NCBI GenBank assembly: GCA_018364155.1
Contig: JAGZMM010000004.1
Span: 124,001-188,000 of the forward strand
Direction: 5' to 3'
Length of the DNA: 64,000 bases
Source: Clostridiales bacterium
GTDB taxonomy: Bacteria > Bacillota > Clostridia > Oscillospirales > Acutalibacteraceae
Part shown: in pieces, positions 8,998 through 18,593 of the stretch
Position numbering within the stretch: the first letter of the stretch is position 1
Layout: each line of letters opens with the position of its first letter
The notes under the pieces: generated by a model
What the model saw: the letters and a program-made list of their open reading frames with translations, nothing else
Databases searched by the model: none
Told to the model about the DNA's origin: nothing
Program-made: the position numbers and the translations under genes

Positions 8998-9144
8998 TTC
9001 TTTCCCTCGTCCGCCTGTTCACCGGAGTACGGAAGCGATTTTAGCAGTAAAACGAGCGCTCGAAATTTTGCCGAACGCTGGTTTCATTGCTAAATGCGCG
9101 CCGGCCTCCACGACTAAAATTCTTACTTTGGAGGAATTGCATCT

Positions 9145-11331
9145 ATGTTTGAAAACTTCCGCGTATTTGAAACCGAGCTTGCCGGCCGTCCGCTTAAAAT
9201 CGAGACGGGCAAAATGGCGTGCCTGGCAAACGGCGCTTGCCTGGTCCGCTATGGTGACACCGCCGTCCACTGTGCGGTCACCATGTCCGCAAAGCCCCGG
9301 GACGGCATCGACTTCTTCCCACTCTCGGTTGACTTTGAGGAAAAGCTCTATTCGGTGGGCAAGATTCCCGGCTCTTTCCTGAAAAGAGAAGGCCGCCCGT
9401 CCGACAAGGCGATTCTCGCCTCTCGGCTGATTGACCGTCCGGTACGCCCCTTGTTTAACAAGGACATGCGAAATGACGTGTCTGTAGTCGCCACCGTCAT
9501 GTCGGTGGACCAGGACTGCTCTCCGGAGATCGCCGCCATGATCGGCGTTTCCACTGCCATCACCATTTCCGACATTCCTTGGAACGGCCCGATTTCCGGC
9601 GTATCCGTGGGCTATGTGGACGGGGAATACGTCATCAACCCCACCGCCGAACAGAAGGCCAAGTCCCAGATGGCGGTAACGGTGGCTTCCACCGAGAAAA
9701 AGGTGGCCATGATTGAGGCGGGCGCCAATGAAATCCCCGAGGACGTGATGCTCGAAGGCATCCTCTTCGGTCATAAGACCAATCTTAAAATCGTCCAGTT
9801 TATTAAGGACATCCAGGCCGAGATCGGCAAGGAAAAGGTGGTCGTGCCCTCTTTGGAGCCCGATCCCGAGTTGCTGGAGGCCGTCAAGGCGTTTGCCATC
9901 GAGGACGTGAAGGCAGCGCTGGACACCGATGACAAGAAGGTGCGCGACGAGCGCTTAAAGCCGGTGTACACGGCGGTGCATGAAAAGTTCGACGAGCTGT
10001 ACCCCGACCAGGCGGCTGCCATTGACGAGTGCCTTTACCGCACCCAGAAATACGTGGTGCGCCGCTGGCTTTTGGACGAGCAAAAGCGCGTGGACGGCCG
10101 CGGCATGGATGAAATCCGTCCCTTAGCGGCGGAGGTTGGTCTGCTGCCCCGGGTACACGGTTCGGGTATGTTTACCCGTGGCCAGACCCAGGTGCTCACC
10201 GTGGCGACCTTGGGTCCGGTCAGCGACCAGCAGATGCTCGACGGCATCGATCCCCAGGAATTCAAGCGCTATATGCATCAGTATAATTTCCCGTCCTACT
10301 CGGTGGGTGAAACCCGGCCCAGCCGCGGACCCGGCCGCCGGGAAATCGGCCACGGCGCTCTCGCCGAGCGCGCCCTTGAGCCGGTCATCCCGGACGTGGA
10401 CGAATTCCCCTACGCCCTGCGCCTGGTCAGCGAGGTGCTTTCCTCCAACGGCTCCACCTCCCAGGGCTCCATCTGCGGCTCTACGCTGGCGCTGATGGAC
10501 GCAGGCGTTCCGATCAAGGCACCGGTGGCGGGTATCTCCTGCGGCCTCATCACCGAAGGCGAGCGCTGGATGACCATGGTGGATATCCAGGGTCTTGAAG
10601 ACTTCTTTGGCGACATGGACTTTAAAGTAGCCGGTACCCATAAGGGCATCACCGCTATCCAGATGGACTTGAAGATCGACGGTTTGACCCCGGAAATCAT
10701 CAAGGAAGCCCTGGAAAAGACCCGCAAGGCCCGCCTTTACATCCTCGACGAGGTAATGCTCAAGGTCATCCCCGAGCCCCGCAAGGAGCTGTCCAAATAC
10801 GCGCCCAAGATGCTTTCCACCACCATTCCGGTGGATAAGATCCGTGACATCATCGGCCCCGGCGGCAAGATCATCCAGAAAATGTGCGCCGAGTGCGACT
10901 GCAAGATCGACGTGGAGGAAGACGGCCGGGTGTTCATCGCCTCGGTCAATACCGAGGGCGCTGAGCGGGCGCTCAACATGATCAAGACCATCACCAGCGA
11001 TCCGGAAATCGGCGCCATTTACAAGGGCAAGGTTACCCGCTTGATGACTTTCGGCGCCTTTGTGGAAATCGCCCCAGGCAAGGAAGGCTTGGTGCACATT
11101 TCCCGCCTGGACGTCAAACGCGTGGAAAAGGTGGAGGACGTGGTCAACGTGGGCGACGAGGTGATCGTCAAGGTCACGGAGATCGACTCCCAGGGCCGTT
11201 TGAATTTGTCCCGCCGGGATGCGCTCATCGAAGTGGAAGGCTTGGTTCCGGAGAACGATGTGCCTCCCACCCGGCCCCAGCGCAGCGGCCGGCCTCCCAT
11301 GGGCGGGCATCGTCCTCCCAGAAGGAACTAA
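9145..11331 (+). CDS. pnp: Polyribonucleotide nucleotidyltransferase (PNPase)
   Basis: 728 residues. A 3'-5' phosphorolytic exoribonuclease central to mRNA decay. Two RNase PH-like domains flank an alpha-helical domain: the first has FFPLSVDFEEKLYSVGKIPG and SRLIDRPVRPLF; the second has RVHGSGMFTRGQTQVL, YNFPSYSVGETRPSRGPGRR, SSNGSTSQGSICGS and the catalytic-site region KVAGTHKGITAIQMDLK. A KH domain (IRDIIGPGGKII, about residue 570) and an S1 domain (GKVTRLMTFGAFVEI, about residue 630) follow. Start ATG after TTGGAGGAATTG. The roughly 150-base leader after the rpsO terminator has no clear promoter. Confidence 0.97.
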   Translation: MFENFRVFETELAGRPLKIETGKMACLANGACLVRYGDTAVHCAVTMSAKPRDGIDFFPLSVDFEEKLYSVGKIPGSFLKREGRPSDKAILASRLIDRPVRPLFNKDMRNDVSVVATVMSVDQDCSPEIAAMIGVSTAITISDIPWNGPISGVSVGYVDGEYVINPTAEQKAKSQMAVTVASTEKKVAMIEAGANEIPEDVMLEGILFGHKTNLKIVQFIKDIQAEIGKEKVVVPSLEPDPELLEAVKAFAIEDVKAALDTDDKKVRDERLKPVYTAVHEKFDELYPDQAAAIDECLYRTQKYVVRRWLLDEQKRVDGRGMDEIRPLAAEVGLLPRVHGSGMFTRGQTQVLTVATLGPVSDQQMLDGIDPQEFKRYMHQYNFPSYSVGETRPSRGPGRREIGHGALAERALEPVIPDVDEFPYALRLVSEVLSSNGSTSQGSICGSTLALMDAGVPIKAPVAGISCGLITEGERWMTMVDIQGLEDFFGDMDFKVAGTHKGITAIQMDLKIDGLTPEIIKEALEKTRKARLYILDEVMLKVIPEPRKELSKYAPKMLSTTIPVDKIRDIIGPGGKIIQKMCAECDCKIDVEEDGRVFIASVNTEGAERALNMIKTITSDPEIGAIYKGKVTRLMTFGAFVEIAPGKEGLVHISRLDVKRVEKVEDVVNVGDEVIVKVTEIDSQGRLNLSRRDALIEVEGLVPENDVPPTRPQRSGRPPMGGHRPPRRN

Positions 11332-11354
11332 GGATTCGGTTTGTATCTGTTACA

Positions 11355-11400
11355 AAGGGCCGGATGTCAGAAACGCTTCTGGCATCCGGCCCTTTTTTGT
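11355..11400 (+). terminator. Terminator after pnp
   Basis: An 18-bp stem with one G-U pair (from 11355, closing at 11394), with a 4-base loop and a T6 run. Confidence 0.9.
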
Positions 11401-11509
11401 TGTATGTCTGCCCTTGGCGGCGGGAAGGCTAGAAGCAGAGCGTATCGGCAAGGGCCGACCGGTGACGGCCAGCGCTCTCAGTTGATCACCGGAGAAACGG
11501 CGGATAACA

Positions 11510-12790
11510 ATGGAACAAAAGACCTTGCAAAATGGACTGACGGTGGTATTCGAGCCCATTTCCTTTTTCCGTTCGGCCTCCTTCGGCATCTGGGTGCGCT
11601 GCGGCTCCCAGTACGAGACGGAGGGGGAGAACGGGGCCTCCCACTTCATCGAGCATATGGCGTTTAAGGGGACGGAGCGCCTGTCCGCCATGGACATTGC
11701 GGTGAAAACCGATTTGTTCGGCGGCCAGGTCAATGCCTACACCACCAAAGAATACACCTGCTTTTACGCCCACACGTTGAGCACCCATGCGCCTGAAGCC
11801 TTCGAAATGCTGTGTGACATGGTGGCCAATCCCCGCTTTGACGAAAAGGACGTAGAAACCGAACGGGGCGTCATTCTCGACGAGATCGCCATGTATGAGG
11901 ACAGTGCCGACGACGTGGCAGCGGATCTATTGTATGCGGGCATATGGCCTGGGAAGCCGCTGAGCCGCCCGATTCTCGGCACCGCCGAGACGGTGGGGGC
12001 GCTGACCGCCGAAAGCCTGCGTGCCTTTCACGCCCGGCATTATACCCCCAACAACCTGGTCATCTCCGTGTGCGGCAATTTTGACAAGGACGCGTTGCGG
12101 GACATCATCGACCGGTATTTCGGGGACGCGCTTCGGGGCCAGGAGGCGAAGGTGCCGGAATGCGGCCTGTGGACCCCCTGCCTTTCCCTGCGGGAGAAGG
12201 ACTTTGAGCAGACGGCCCTGCTTTTGGGCCTGCCCGGTCTGCCTTCGCAAGACGAACGGCGTTATGCCTTAGCCGTGTTTTCCAACATGGCGGGCGCCAA
12301 CGCTTCTTCCCGGCTTTTTCAGCGGCTGCGGGAAGAGCTGGGGCTTGTTTACTCGGTGTATTCCTACCACGTGGCCCACGCGAAGGCGGGGCTTTTCGGG
12401 GTGGCGCTGACGGTGACGCCCGACTGCGAGGAACAGGCGCTAGAAGAGACGTTTCGCGTGCTTCGGTCCATGCGGGCTTCTATGACCCAGGAAGAACTGA
12501 CCCGCAGCAAGGAGCAGCTCAAGGCGGGGCTCGTGATGAACGGAGAAGGCATTTCCGCCAGGTGCGGCAACGCGGCCAGGGGGATTCTCCTGGAAGGCCG
12601 CATTCGCACGGAGGATGAGCTTTTGGACATTGTGGACCGGATGACTCTCGAACAGGTGACGGACGCGGCCGCGTACGTGCTCAACTTTGAAAAGCTGGCG
12701 CTGGCGGCGGCCGGGCGGGTAAAAGCAAGGGACACTTACCAAAGGCTGATTGACGCGGGAGAACAGGAAGGGTATACTAAACAACAATAG
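11510..12790 (+). CDS. M16 family zinc peptidase (processing-protease-like)
   Basis: 426 residues. The inverted zinc motif HxxEH reads HFIEH (about residue 45), with the third ligand glutamate in ERGVILDEI about 75 residues later, so the N-terminal catalytic domain looks intact. The second half (HYTPNNLVISVCGNFD, then SSRLFQRLREELGLVYSV) is the M16 C-terminal domain with the R-Y substrate-binding pattern. Bacterial members cleave small peptides or misfolded fragments; a homologue (ymxG/mlpA) also lies close to pnp in Bacillus. The Shine-Dalgarno is weak. The gene end carries the promoter for proB. Confidence 0.88.
   Translation: MEQKTLQNGLTVVFEPISFFRSASFGIWVRCGSQYETEGENGASHFIEHMAFKGTERLSAMDIAVKTDLFGGQVNAYTTKEYTCFYAHTLSTHAPEAFEMLCDMVANPRFDEKDVETERGVILDEIAMYEDSADDVAADLLYAGIWPGKPLSRPILGTAETVGALTAESLRAFHARHYTPNNLVISVCGNFDKDALRDIIDRYFGDALRGQEAKVPECGLWTPCLSLREKDFEQTALLLGLPGLPSQDERRYALAVFSNMAGANASSRLFQRLREELGLVYSVYSYHVAHAKAGLFGVALTVTPDCEEQALEETFRVLRSMRASMTQEELTRSKEQLKAGLVMNGEGISARCGNAARGILLEGRIRTEDELLDIVDRMTLEQVTDAAAYVLNFEKLALAAAGRVKARDTYQRLIDAGEQEGYTKQQ
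12750..12778 (+). promoter_or_regulatory. Promoter for proBA inside the end of the M16 gene
   Basis: TTGACG (12750-12755), a 17-base spacer and TATACT (12773-12778). Confidence 0.75.
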
Positions 12791-12820
12791 AATTTTTTTG
12801 GAAGGGAACGGAACCAGAGC

Positions 12821-13618
12821 ATGGGACAGGATTTACAGGACGCGCGGCGCATTGTGGTGAAGGTGGGGACCTCCACCCTCACCCACGAAAGCGGAAAGCT
12901 CAACTTCCGCCAGATTGAACGGATTGTGCGGGTGCTGTCCGACCTAAAGAACGCAGACCGGGAAATTATTCTGGTCACTTCGGGTGCCATCGGCGTCGGC
13001 GTCGGAAAGCTGGGGCTATCGAGGCGCCCCTCCGACGTGGGCGGCCGGCAGGCGGCTGCGGCGGTGGGCCAATGCGAGCTGATGTTTACATACGATAAGC
13101 TGTTTTCGGAATACGGGCAGATCGTGTCCCAGGTGCTTTTGACCCGGGACGATATTGACGACAAGGAACGCTGCCACAATGTGGTCAACACCTTTGCAAG
13201 ACTTTTGGACATGGGTGCGGTTCCGATCGTCAACGAAAACGACACGGTGGCGGTGGACGAACTCATCGGCATCAATTTCGGGGACAACGATTCGTTGTCC
13301 GCCATCGTCGCCAAGCTGATGAAGGCGGATGCGCTGGTCATCCTCACCGACATCGACGGGCTTTACACCGCTGATCCCCACAAGCATCCGGACGCAAAAC
13401 GCATTCCCCGGGTGGAGCACATCGACGATTCGGTCAAAGCGCTGGCCGGCGGGGTAGGCTCATCCCGCGGCACAGGCGGGATGATCACCAAAATCAGCGC
13501 CGCCGAAATCGCCACAGGGGCCGGCATTCCCACGGTGATTATCGCCGGGGAAACGCCTCAGCTTTTGTACGACCTGTTTGAAGGAAAAGAAGTGGGGACG
13601 ATTTTTTGTGCCCAGTAA
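12821..13618 (+). CDS. proB: Glutamate 5-kinase (short form without PUA domain)
   Basis: 265 residues. Phosphorylates glutamate on the gamma carboxylate, the first step of proline synthesis, in complex with ProA. Amino-acid kinase fold: VVKVGTSTLT, ILVTSGAIGVGVGKL, FARLLDMGAVPIVNENDTVA, FGDNDSLSA, LTDIDGLYTADP and SSRGTGGMITKI. The C-terminal PUA domain of the Escherichia coli enzyme is absent, as in many Firmicutes. proA follows after 28 bases. Confidence 0.95.
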   Translation: MGQDLQDARRIVVKVGTSTLTHESGKLNFRQIERIVRVLSDLKNADREIILVTSGAIGVGVGKLGLSRRPSDVGGRQAAAAVGQCELMFTYDKLFSEYGQIVSQVLLTRDDIDDKERCHNVVNTFARLLDMGAVPIVNENDTVAVDELIGINFGDNDSLSAIVAKLMKADALVILTDIDGLYTADPHKHPDAKRIPRVEHIDDSVKALAGGVGSSRGTGGMITKISAAEIATGAGIPTVIIAGETPQLLYDLFEGKEVGTIFCAQ

Positions 13619-13646
13619 CTTGTACTAATTTTTAGGGGGGAACCAT

Positions 13647-14891
13647 ATGTATGATTTGAACACCTTAGGAAAAAAAGCCAAGTCCGCTTCCCGCATTCTG
13701 GCGGTAACCGGGACGGCGGCGAAAAATGCCGCCCTGCTCGCTGCCGCCGACGCCTTGCTCGCCCATACGGATGAAATCCTTGCCGCGAATAACCGGGACC
13801 TGGAAGCGGGAAAGGCCGCCGGGCTGCGGGAATCGCTTTTAGACCGGTTGGCGCTGAGCCCTGAGCGGATCGCCGGCATGGCCGGGGGAATCCGAAAGGT
13901 AGCGGCGCTGCCCGACCCGGTGGGTCAGTTGGTGGAAGGCCATACCCTGCCAAACGGCATTCAGCTTTCCAAGGTGCGGGTTCCCATGGGAGTCATCGGC
14001 ATCATCTACGAGGCGCGGCCCAACGTGACCTCCGACGCGGCGGCTCTCTGCTTAAAGGCGGGCAACGCGGTCATCCTGCGAGGCGGCAAGGAGGCCTTCG
14101 AGTCCAACAAGGCGGTCACCAAGGTCATGCGGGAAGCGCTGGCCGGGGCGGGGCTGCCGGAGGACTGCGTGGCGCTCGTAGAGGACACTTCCAGGGAAAC
14201 GGCCACCGCCCTGATGCGGTTAAACGCATACTTAGACGTGCTCATCCCCAGAGGAGGCGGCGGACTGATCCGCTCGGTGGTGGAGAACGCCACGGTGCCG
14301 GTCATTGAAACGGGTGTGGGCAACTGCCACGTGTACGTGGAGCAAAGCGCCAACGTGCAAATGGCGGCGGACATCGTCTTTAACGCGAAAACCCAGCGCC
14401 CCTCCGTGTGCAACGCCGCAGAAAGCCTGCTGGTGGACGCGGCCATTGCAGAAAAAGCCCTGCCGGTGATTGCCGAAAGGCTTTCCGCGAAGAAGGTCGA
14501 GTTGCGCGGCTGCCCGGAAACCTGCCGGATTTTGCCGGGCGCGGTTCCCGCTTGCGAAGAAGACTACGACACCGAGTTTCTCGATTATATCCTGTCGGTT
14601 AAGGTGGTGTCCGGCGTGGAGGAAGCGGTGGCGCACATCAACGCCCACGGCACCGGCCACAGCGAATGCATCGTCACCGGCAGCTACGAGGCCGCCCAGC
14701 GGTTCACCGACGGGGTGGATGCGGCGGCGGTGTATGTAAACGCCTCCACCCGGTTTACCGACGGGGAGGAATTCGGCCTGGGCGCCGAAATCGGCATCTC
14801 TACCCAGAAGCTACACGCCAGAGGGCCCATGGGCCTTTTGGAGCTGACCTCAACCAAATACATTTTACGGGGCAACGGGCAAATCCGCTGA
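13647..14891 (+). CDS. proA: Gamma-glutamyl phosphate reductase
   Basis: 414 residues. Reduces gamma-glutamyl phosphate with NADPH to glutamate semialdehyde, which cyclises toward proline. Aldehyde dehydrogenase superfamily: GVIGIIYEARPNVTSDAAALCLKAGN, LRGGKEAFESN, the catalytic cysteine in AKTQRPSVCNAAE, and THSTRFTDGEEFGLGAEIGISTQK-type residues near the end (here ASTRFTDGEEFGLG). ATG follows a GGGGGG-type ribosome site by a normal distance. Confidence 0.96.
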   Translation: MYDLNTLGKKAKSASRILAVTGTAAKNAALLAAADALLAHTDEILAANNRDLEAGKAAGLRESLLDRLALSPERIAGMAGGIRKVAALPDPVGQLVEGHTLPNGIQLSKVRVPMGVIGIIYEARPNVTSDAAALCLKAGNAVILRGGKEAFESNKAVTKVMREALAGAGLPEDCVALVEDTSRETATALMRLNAYLDVLIPRGGGGLIRSVVENATVPVIETGVGNCHVYVEQSANVQMAADIVFNAKTQRPSVCNAAESLLVDAAIAEKALPVIAERLSAKKVELRGCPETCRILPGAVPACEEDYDTEFLDYILSVKVVSGVEEAVAHINAHGTGHSECIVTGSYEAAQRFTDGVDAAAVYVNASTRFTDGEEFGLGAEIGISTQKLHARGPMGLLELTSTKYILRGNGQIR

Positions 14892-14922
14892 CCCCTACCT
14901 TTCTCAGTTAGGAGGGATCCAC

Positions 14923-15612
14923 ATGGCGGCGCATCCTTTCATGCGCTGCGGCCTTCCGAAACCAAGACGTTCAAAAGCTCCGCGGATCGCGGGGCTTTTT
15001 CTCTTGCTTTCGGCAGCTGCGGCGCTGCTATATGTTCTTTCGCCGGTCTTTTCCGGCATGAGCGGGCTCTTTGACCAATCTGAACAGCGCGCTCAGATCG
15101 AAGCCCTGCTTGCCCCTGCCGTTATGGTGGACCCTGCGCCTTTTTCCGACCTGTCCCAGGCGGACCCGGTACAATTGACGGAAATTGCCCTGCGGGCTGC
15201 TCTGCTTTCCTCCTATGAATCCGTCTCCTCTCCCCTGACCGACGACAGCGGCCGGATCATCGTGTCCTTTGAATTGGTTCGGCAAAAAGGCGCAGCCTTA
15301 TTCGGGGACAGCGTGATGCTGACGCCCGCCACCATTCAAAGCGGCTCCACTACCTTTGAATATGTGGAAACGGAAAACTGCTACCATGTCCCCCATGTGG
15401 CCCAGACGGGTTATTTTATTCCAAAGGTCACCCGGATCACGTCCAAAAACGGCGTGATGACAGCCCAGGTCGCCTGTATCTCCACCGCCGCGGGCGGGTA
15501 CCAGCGGGACAGCGAGGGAAACACCATTCCTCCAAGCCCGCAAAAAACCGTCAGCTACACCCTGGCCGCCCAAGGCGGGTCCTACCGCATTACGGGGCTT
15601 GCGGCGGCATAG
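14923..15612 (+). CDS. Membrane-anchored exported protein, unknown function
   Basis: 229 residues. A basic N-terminus and one hydrophobic segment at about residues 24-44 are followed by a soluble domain predicted outside. The start has GGAGGG upstream. It lies 31 bases after proA and may read through from it. I recognise no family; the beta-rich C-terminal half (VETENCYHVPHVAQ, TRITSKNGVMTAQVACI) has no catalytic signature. Confidence 0.6.
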   Translation: MAAHPFMRCGLPKPRRSKAPRIAGLFLLLSAAAALLYVLSPVFSGMSGLFDQSEQRAQIEALLAPAVMVDPAPFSDLSQADPVQLTEIALRAALLSSYESVSSPLTDDSGRIIVSFELVRQKGAALFGDSVMLTPATIQSGSTTFEYVETENCYHVPHVAQTGYFIPKVTRITSKNGVMTAQVACISTAAGGYQRDSEGNTIPPSPQKTVSYTLAAQGGSYRITGLAAA

Positions 15613-15796
15613 GGGTTCTTCCGGCAAAGCTGCTGGAAAATGCGCAGAGCGGTTCCCATCTGGGCGCGGGTGTGGTATACTTAAAAATATTGTGCGCACG
15701 GCGGTTTTCATCTGCGCTGTCCGTCTTTTTGCAGGGCTCGGCCCTTCCTGGCGGAACGGCTCGAGACCCCTCGACTTTTGCAAGGATGTGAAGGAA

Positions 15797-17500
15797 ATGG
15801 AACAGATTCAACGGTTTTGCTTTGGCGCGCCCCGGGAGGGCTTTGTTCTCGTGGAGGCCAACCATTTGATTGAGGCGGACGCATACGGCTTTCGCCTGTT
15901 CTTGGACGCGGACAACCGTCCTTTGTCCCAAATCCAGGCAGGCTCCACCGGCGTTTGTTCCAGCCGGGTGGACGTGCCTTTGCAGTTTGAAGCGCTGGTG
16001 AAGGAACCGGGGATATACCGGGTGACAGTAACGCTGCAAGGGGGCAACGCAGACGGCAAGGTGACCCTCTTCTCCACCCACCGGCGGTTTCATCTCATCG
16101 ACTGCCCGGTAAAGCAGGGCGAACAAAAGACGGCTTCCTTCTCGGTAAACGTCTGCGACGTGCAGCCAAACGAGCTCCCTTTGGTAAAGGGAGACCGGGT
16201 GTGCATTGGCATTCTGGGTGAAAACGCGGTGCTGTCGGCAGTAGAGATCGAAAAAGCGGCGGGGGTAACCGTCTTTGTGGCGGGGGATTCCACCGTGACC
16301 GACCAGAGCGCCAACTATCCCTATTGCCCCAAAACCAGCTACTGCGGCTGGGGACAGATGCTGTCTCAGTGGTTTTTGCCCGGCGTGGCCATCTCCAACC
16401 ATGCCCAGTCCGGTCTGACCACCGACACCTTCCGAAACGACTTGCACTGGAAGGTGGCGCTTGCAAACATGAAGCCCGGGGACTTCTGTCTCTTCCAGTT
16501 CGGCCATAACGACCAAAAATGCGACGAGCTGCAAGCCTTTGGCGGATATTTGGACAACCTGCGCCGGTACGTAGGCGAATGCCGGGAGCACGGGGTGCAT
16601 CCCATCCTCTGCTCTCCCATCAATCGTATCCTGTTTGAGGAAAACGGCGCTTTGCGCGATCTGCTGGGCGAGTACGGCGAAGCGGTGCAAACGGTAGCCC
16701 AGGAGGAAGGAATCCCGTTTATCGACCTGCTTTCGCAGACCACCGCCATTTTCACCGATTTCGGCCCTGAAAAGGCGCCCTCCTACTTCTGGAACGACGG
16801 CAACTCGGTGGACCGCACCCATCCCAATGATTTGGGCGGCGCGCTGATTTCCCGTCTGGTGGCAAGCGAAATTGTCCGGCAAGGCATTGCGCCTTTGTGC
16901 GGTCTGATCCGGGAGGACTTCGTGCCCTATGAGGTGCCCGCATGCAAAATCCGGCCGGTCCCGCGTGCAAAAGGCGCCACCAGCTTTTTGCTCAACGACC
17001 AAATCAAAATCAACACCGCTACCGTCACCGATCTGACCGGCTGCCCGCAGAAAGCGGCTGTACTTGAGCTTCTGGCAAAAGGCATCCTAAACCCGGCTTC
17101 CCCCGGCGTCTTCTCTCCGGATACCCCGTTTTCCCTCCAAGATGCCGCCACCGCCATGCTTCGTTCCCTGGGCCTTCCCGGCGAAGGCGCAGACGACGCG
17201 AAGGCCCAGGGCCTTCTTCCCTTTGACGGGGAAAATTCCGACTCGGTTACCCGCGAACAGCTGGCGGCTCTGTTGGTGTCCGCTTATAACTTGCGTGCCC
17301 CGGACAAGGCCATCATCGGCAGCGTAACCCATTATCCGGACCGGGCGCAGATTTCACCCTGGGCGCTCGATTTTGTGCGGGCAGCGGATGAAATGAAGTT
17401 TATGGGCCCGGCGGACGAATCGGGCGCATTTGCGCCGAAAAGTCCCGTCACACGGGCGCAGGCAGCGGGGTACCTGCGCAAAATGATGGCGACCCGCTGA
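15797..17500 (+). CDS. SGNH-type esterase (rhamnogalacturonan acetylesterase-like) with SLH-like C-terminal repeats
   Basis: 567 residues from ATG 15797 with AAGGA 10 bases upstream. About 150 N-terminal residues form a beta-sandwich-like region. An SGNH/GDSL hydrolase core follows: block I VFVAGDSTVTDQ, the block III residue in LFQFGHNDQK and the catalytic pair in DRTHPNDLGG. Related enzymes deacetylate plant pectin. The last 140 residues carry S-layer-homology-like repeats (ILNPASPGVFSPDTPF..., DRAQISPWALDFVRAA, FAPKSPVTRAQAAGYL), which normally bind wall polysaccharide. No signal peptide is visible, which is odd for an SLH protein. A TATACT box at 15676-15681 lies upstream with a poor -35. 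Confidence 0.75.
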   Translation: MEQIQRFCFGAPREGFVLVEANHLIEADAYGFRLFLDADNRPLSQIQAGSTGVCSSRVDVPLQFEALVKEPGIYRVTVTLQGGNADGKVTLFSTHRRFHLIDCPVKQGEQKTASFSVNVCDVQPNELPLVKGDRVCIGILGENAVLSAVEIEKAAGVTVFVAGDSTVTDQSANYPYCPKTSYCGWGQMLSQWFLPGVAISNHAQSGLTTDTFRNDLHWKVALANMKPGDFCLFQFGHNDQKCDELQAFGGYLDNLRRYVGECREHGVHPILCSPINRILFEENGALRDLLGEYGEAVQTVAQEEGIPFIDLLSQTTAIFTDFGPEKAPSYFWNDGNSVDRTHPNDLGGALISRLVASEIVRQGIAPLCGLIREDFVPYEVPACKIRPVPRAKGATSFLLNDQIKINTATVTDLTGCPQKAAVLELLAKGILNPASPGVFSPDTPFSLQDAATAMLRSLGLPGEGADDAKAQGLLPFDGENSDSVTREQLAALLVSAYNLRAPDKAIIGSVTHYPDRAQISPWALDFVRAADEMKFMGPADESGAFAPKSPVTRAQAAGYLRKMMATR

Positions 17501-17537
17501 CCAAACACAGGAATTAGAACAAGGAGGACGCGCTGCA

Positions 17538-17849
17538 TTGAAACAGACCACCGAAAAAAAGCCGTTCAAGAAGTGGATGCTGGGCCTTCTGATCTTTTTG
17601 ATCGGCTTTACGCTGAACACCTGTATGAACCTGTTTCTCAGGGATCCGATCGTATCTTTGATCTCCATTGTCGGCTACGGGCTTTTGGCTTTTGTGCTGG
17701 AGGTTGTGAGCTTCACCGGAATTTTGATCTTCGGCCTTTCCTTTCGGGGAAAGCACCCTTGGGTCTGCATCGGCCTGGTGGGCCTGGCCCTTTTCTTGTA
17801 TCTGATCTCCGGCGGCGCCTTGATCCAGATGCTCACCACTCAGCTGTAA
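17538..17849 (+). CDS. Small integral membrane protein, unknown function
   Basis: 103 residues from TTG 17538 with AAGGAGG 11 bases upstream. Three or four hydrophobic segments fill nearly the whole chain after a basic MKQTTEKKPFKKW start. It follows the SGNH gene by 37 bases and ends before a bidirectional terminator. No family recognised. Confidence 0.55.
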   Translation: MKQTTEKKPFKKWMLGLLIFLIGFTLNTCMNLFLRDPIVSLISIVGYGLLAFVLEVVSFTGILIFGLSFRGKHPWVCIGLVGLALFLYLISGGALIQMLTTQL

Positions 17850-17867
17850 CCGCCTTCTTTAAAAAAG

Positions 17868-17914
17868 AACACAACGCCGGACTGCGACAACAAGCCGCGG
17901 TCCGGCGCTGTGTT
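17868..17914. terminator. Bidirectional terminator between convergent genes
   Basis: A long imperfect stem (17868-17886 with 17896-17914) is flanked by A6 on the left and TTTCGTTT on the right, so it can serve both strands. Confidence 0.8.
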
Positions 17915-17922
17915 TCGTTTGC

Positions 17923-18402
17923 TTAAAAATCCTCTGCTCGGCGCTGCTTTCTCAACTGGTTGCGGCGTTTACCCGCTTCCCATTCCGCCTTTTCCTCATC
18001 CGTTTCCAGAATCAAGCGGGGCACGGGAACGGCTTTTTCCTCCTTGTCTAGCGCTACCAGCACCAGATACGCCCGGTTGATCATTTTGCGCTCGCCCGTC
18101 AGCTTCTCCACATAGGTATCCACCCGCACTTCCATGGAGGTGTTGCCCACGTACGTGATCTGCCCCATAAGAAACAGGGTGCTGTTAACATGGGCCGCCG
18201 CCTTAAACTGCAGGTTGTCGATGGAGGCGGTGGTCACATTGCAGCCGGAATGCCGCCGGGCGACAACTGCGGCCACCACGTCAATCCATTCCATCAGCCG
18301 GCCGCCGAACAGCCGGTCATACCCGTTGATATGCTCGGGCATCAAAATCTGAATCTGCTCGGTGCGCGATTCGCTCACCCGTTTAGCTCTGCGTTCTTCC
18401 AT
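17923..18402 (-). CDS. Acyl-CoA thioesterase, hotdog fold (YciA/YkhA type)
   Basis: 159 residues. Hydrolyses acyl-CoA to free acid and CoA in the cytoplasm; chain-length preference cannot be read. The signature is INGYDRLFGGRLMEWIDVVAAVVARRHS followed by VTTASIDNLQFKAAAHV, with the conserved Asn/Asp positions of the single-hotdog acyl-CoA hydrolases. A lysine/arginine-rich tail follows. AGGAGG precedes the ATG, and a TATAAT box lies at 18440-18445 on this strand. Confidence 0.85.
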   Translation of the reverse strand: MEERRAKRVSESRTEQIQILMPEHINGYDRLFGGRLMEWIDVVAAVVARRHSGCNVTTASIDNLQFKAAAHVNSTLFLMGQITYVGNTSMEVRVDTYVEKLTGERKMINRAYLVLVALDKEEKAVPVPRLILETDEEKAEWEAGKRRNQLRKQRRAEDF

Positions 18403-18564
18403 AAAAACCGGCCTCCTCTTTATACAATGGTTTTTTCACATTATACTAGTATGCGCCTCAAAAGGGAATGGCTTGCATGCATTTTCATCGTTTTTCTGAG
18501 AATCGGCCTTTTCCCGCCGTTTCTTTCTAGGCAAGGCGGCGATTTTAGTTTTGTGCGTATGCAG

Positions 18565-18593
18565 AGAAACGCGCCGCAAAACGGCGCGTTTCT
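18565..18593 (-). terminator. Hairpin at the end of comM
   Basis: A perfect 12-bp stem (18565-18576 with 18582-18593) with a 5-base loop begins at the comM stop codon. The T-tract on the minus strand is short. Confidence 0.55.

Noticed and set aside
11401..11509. Riboswitch or extra small gene between pnp and the M16 peptidase
   Set aside because: About 110 bases with no stable structure or good frame that I can see.
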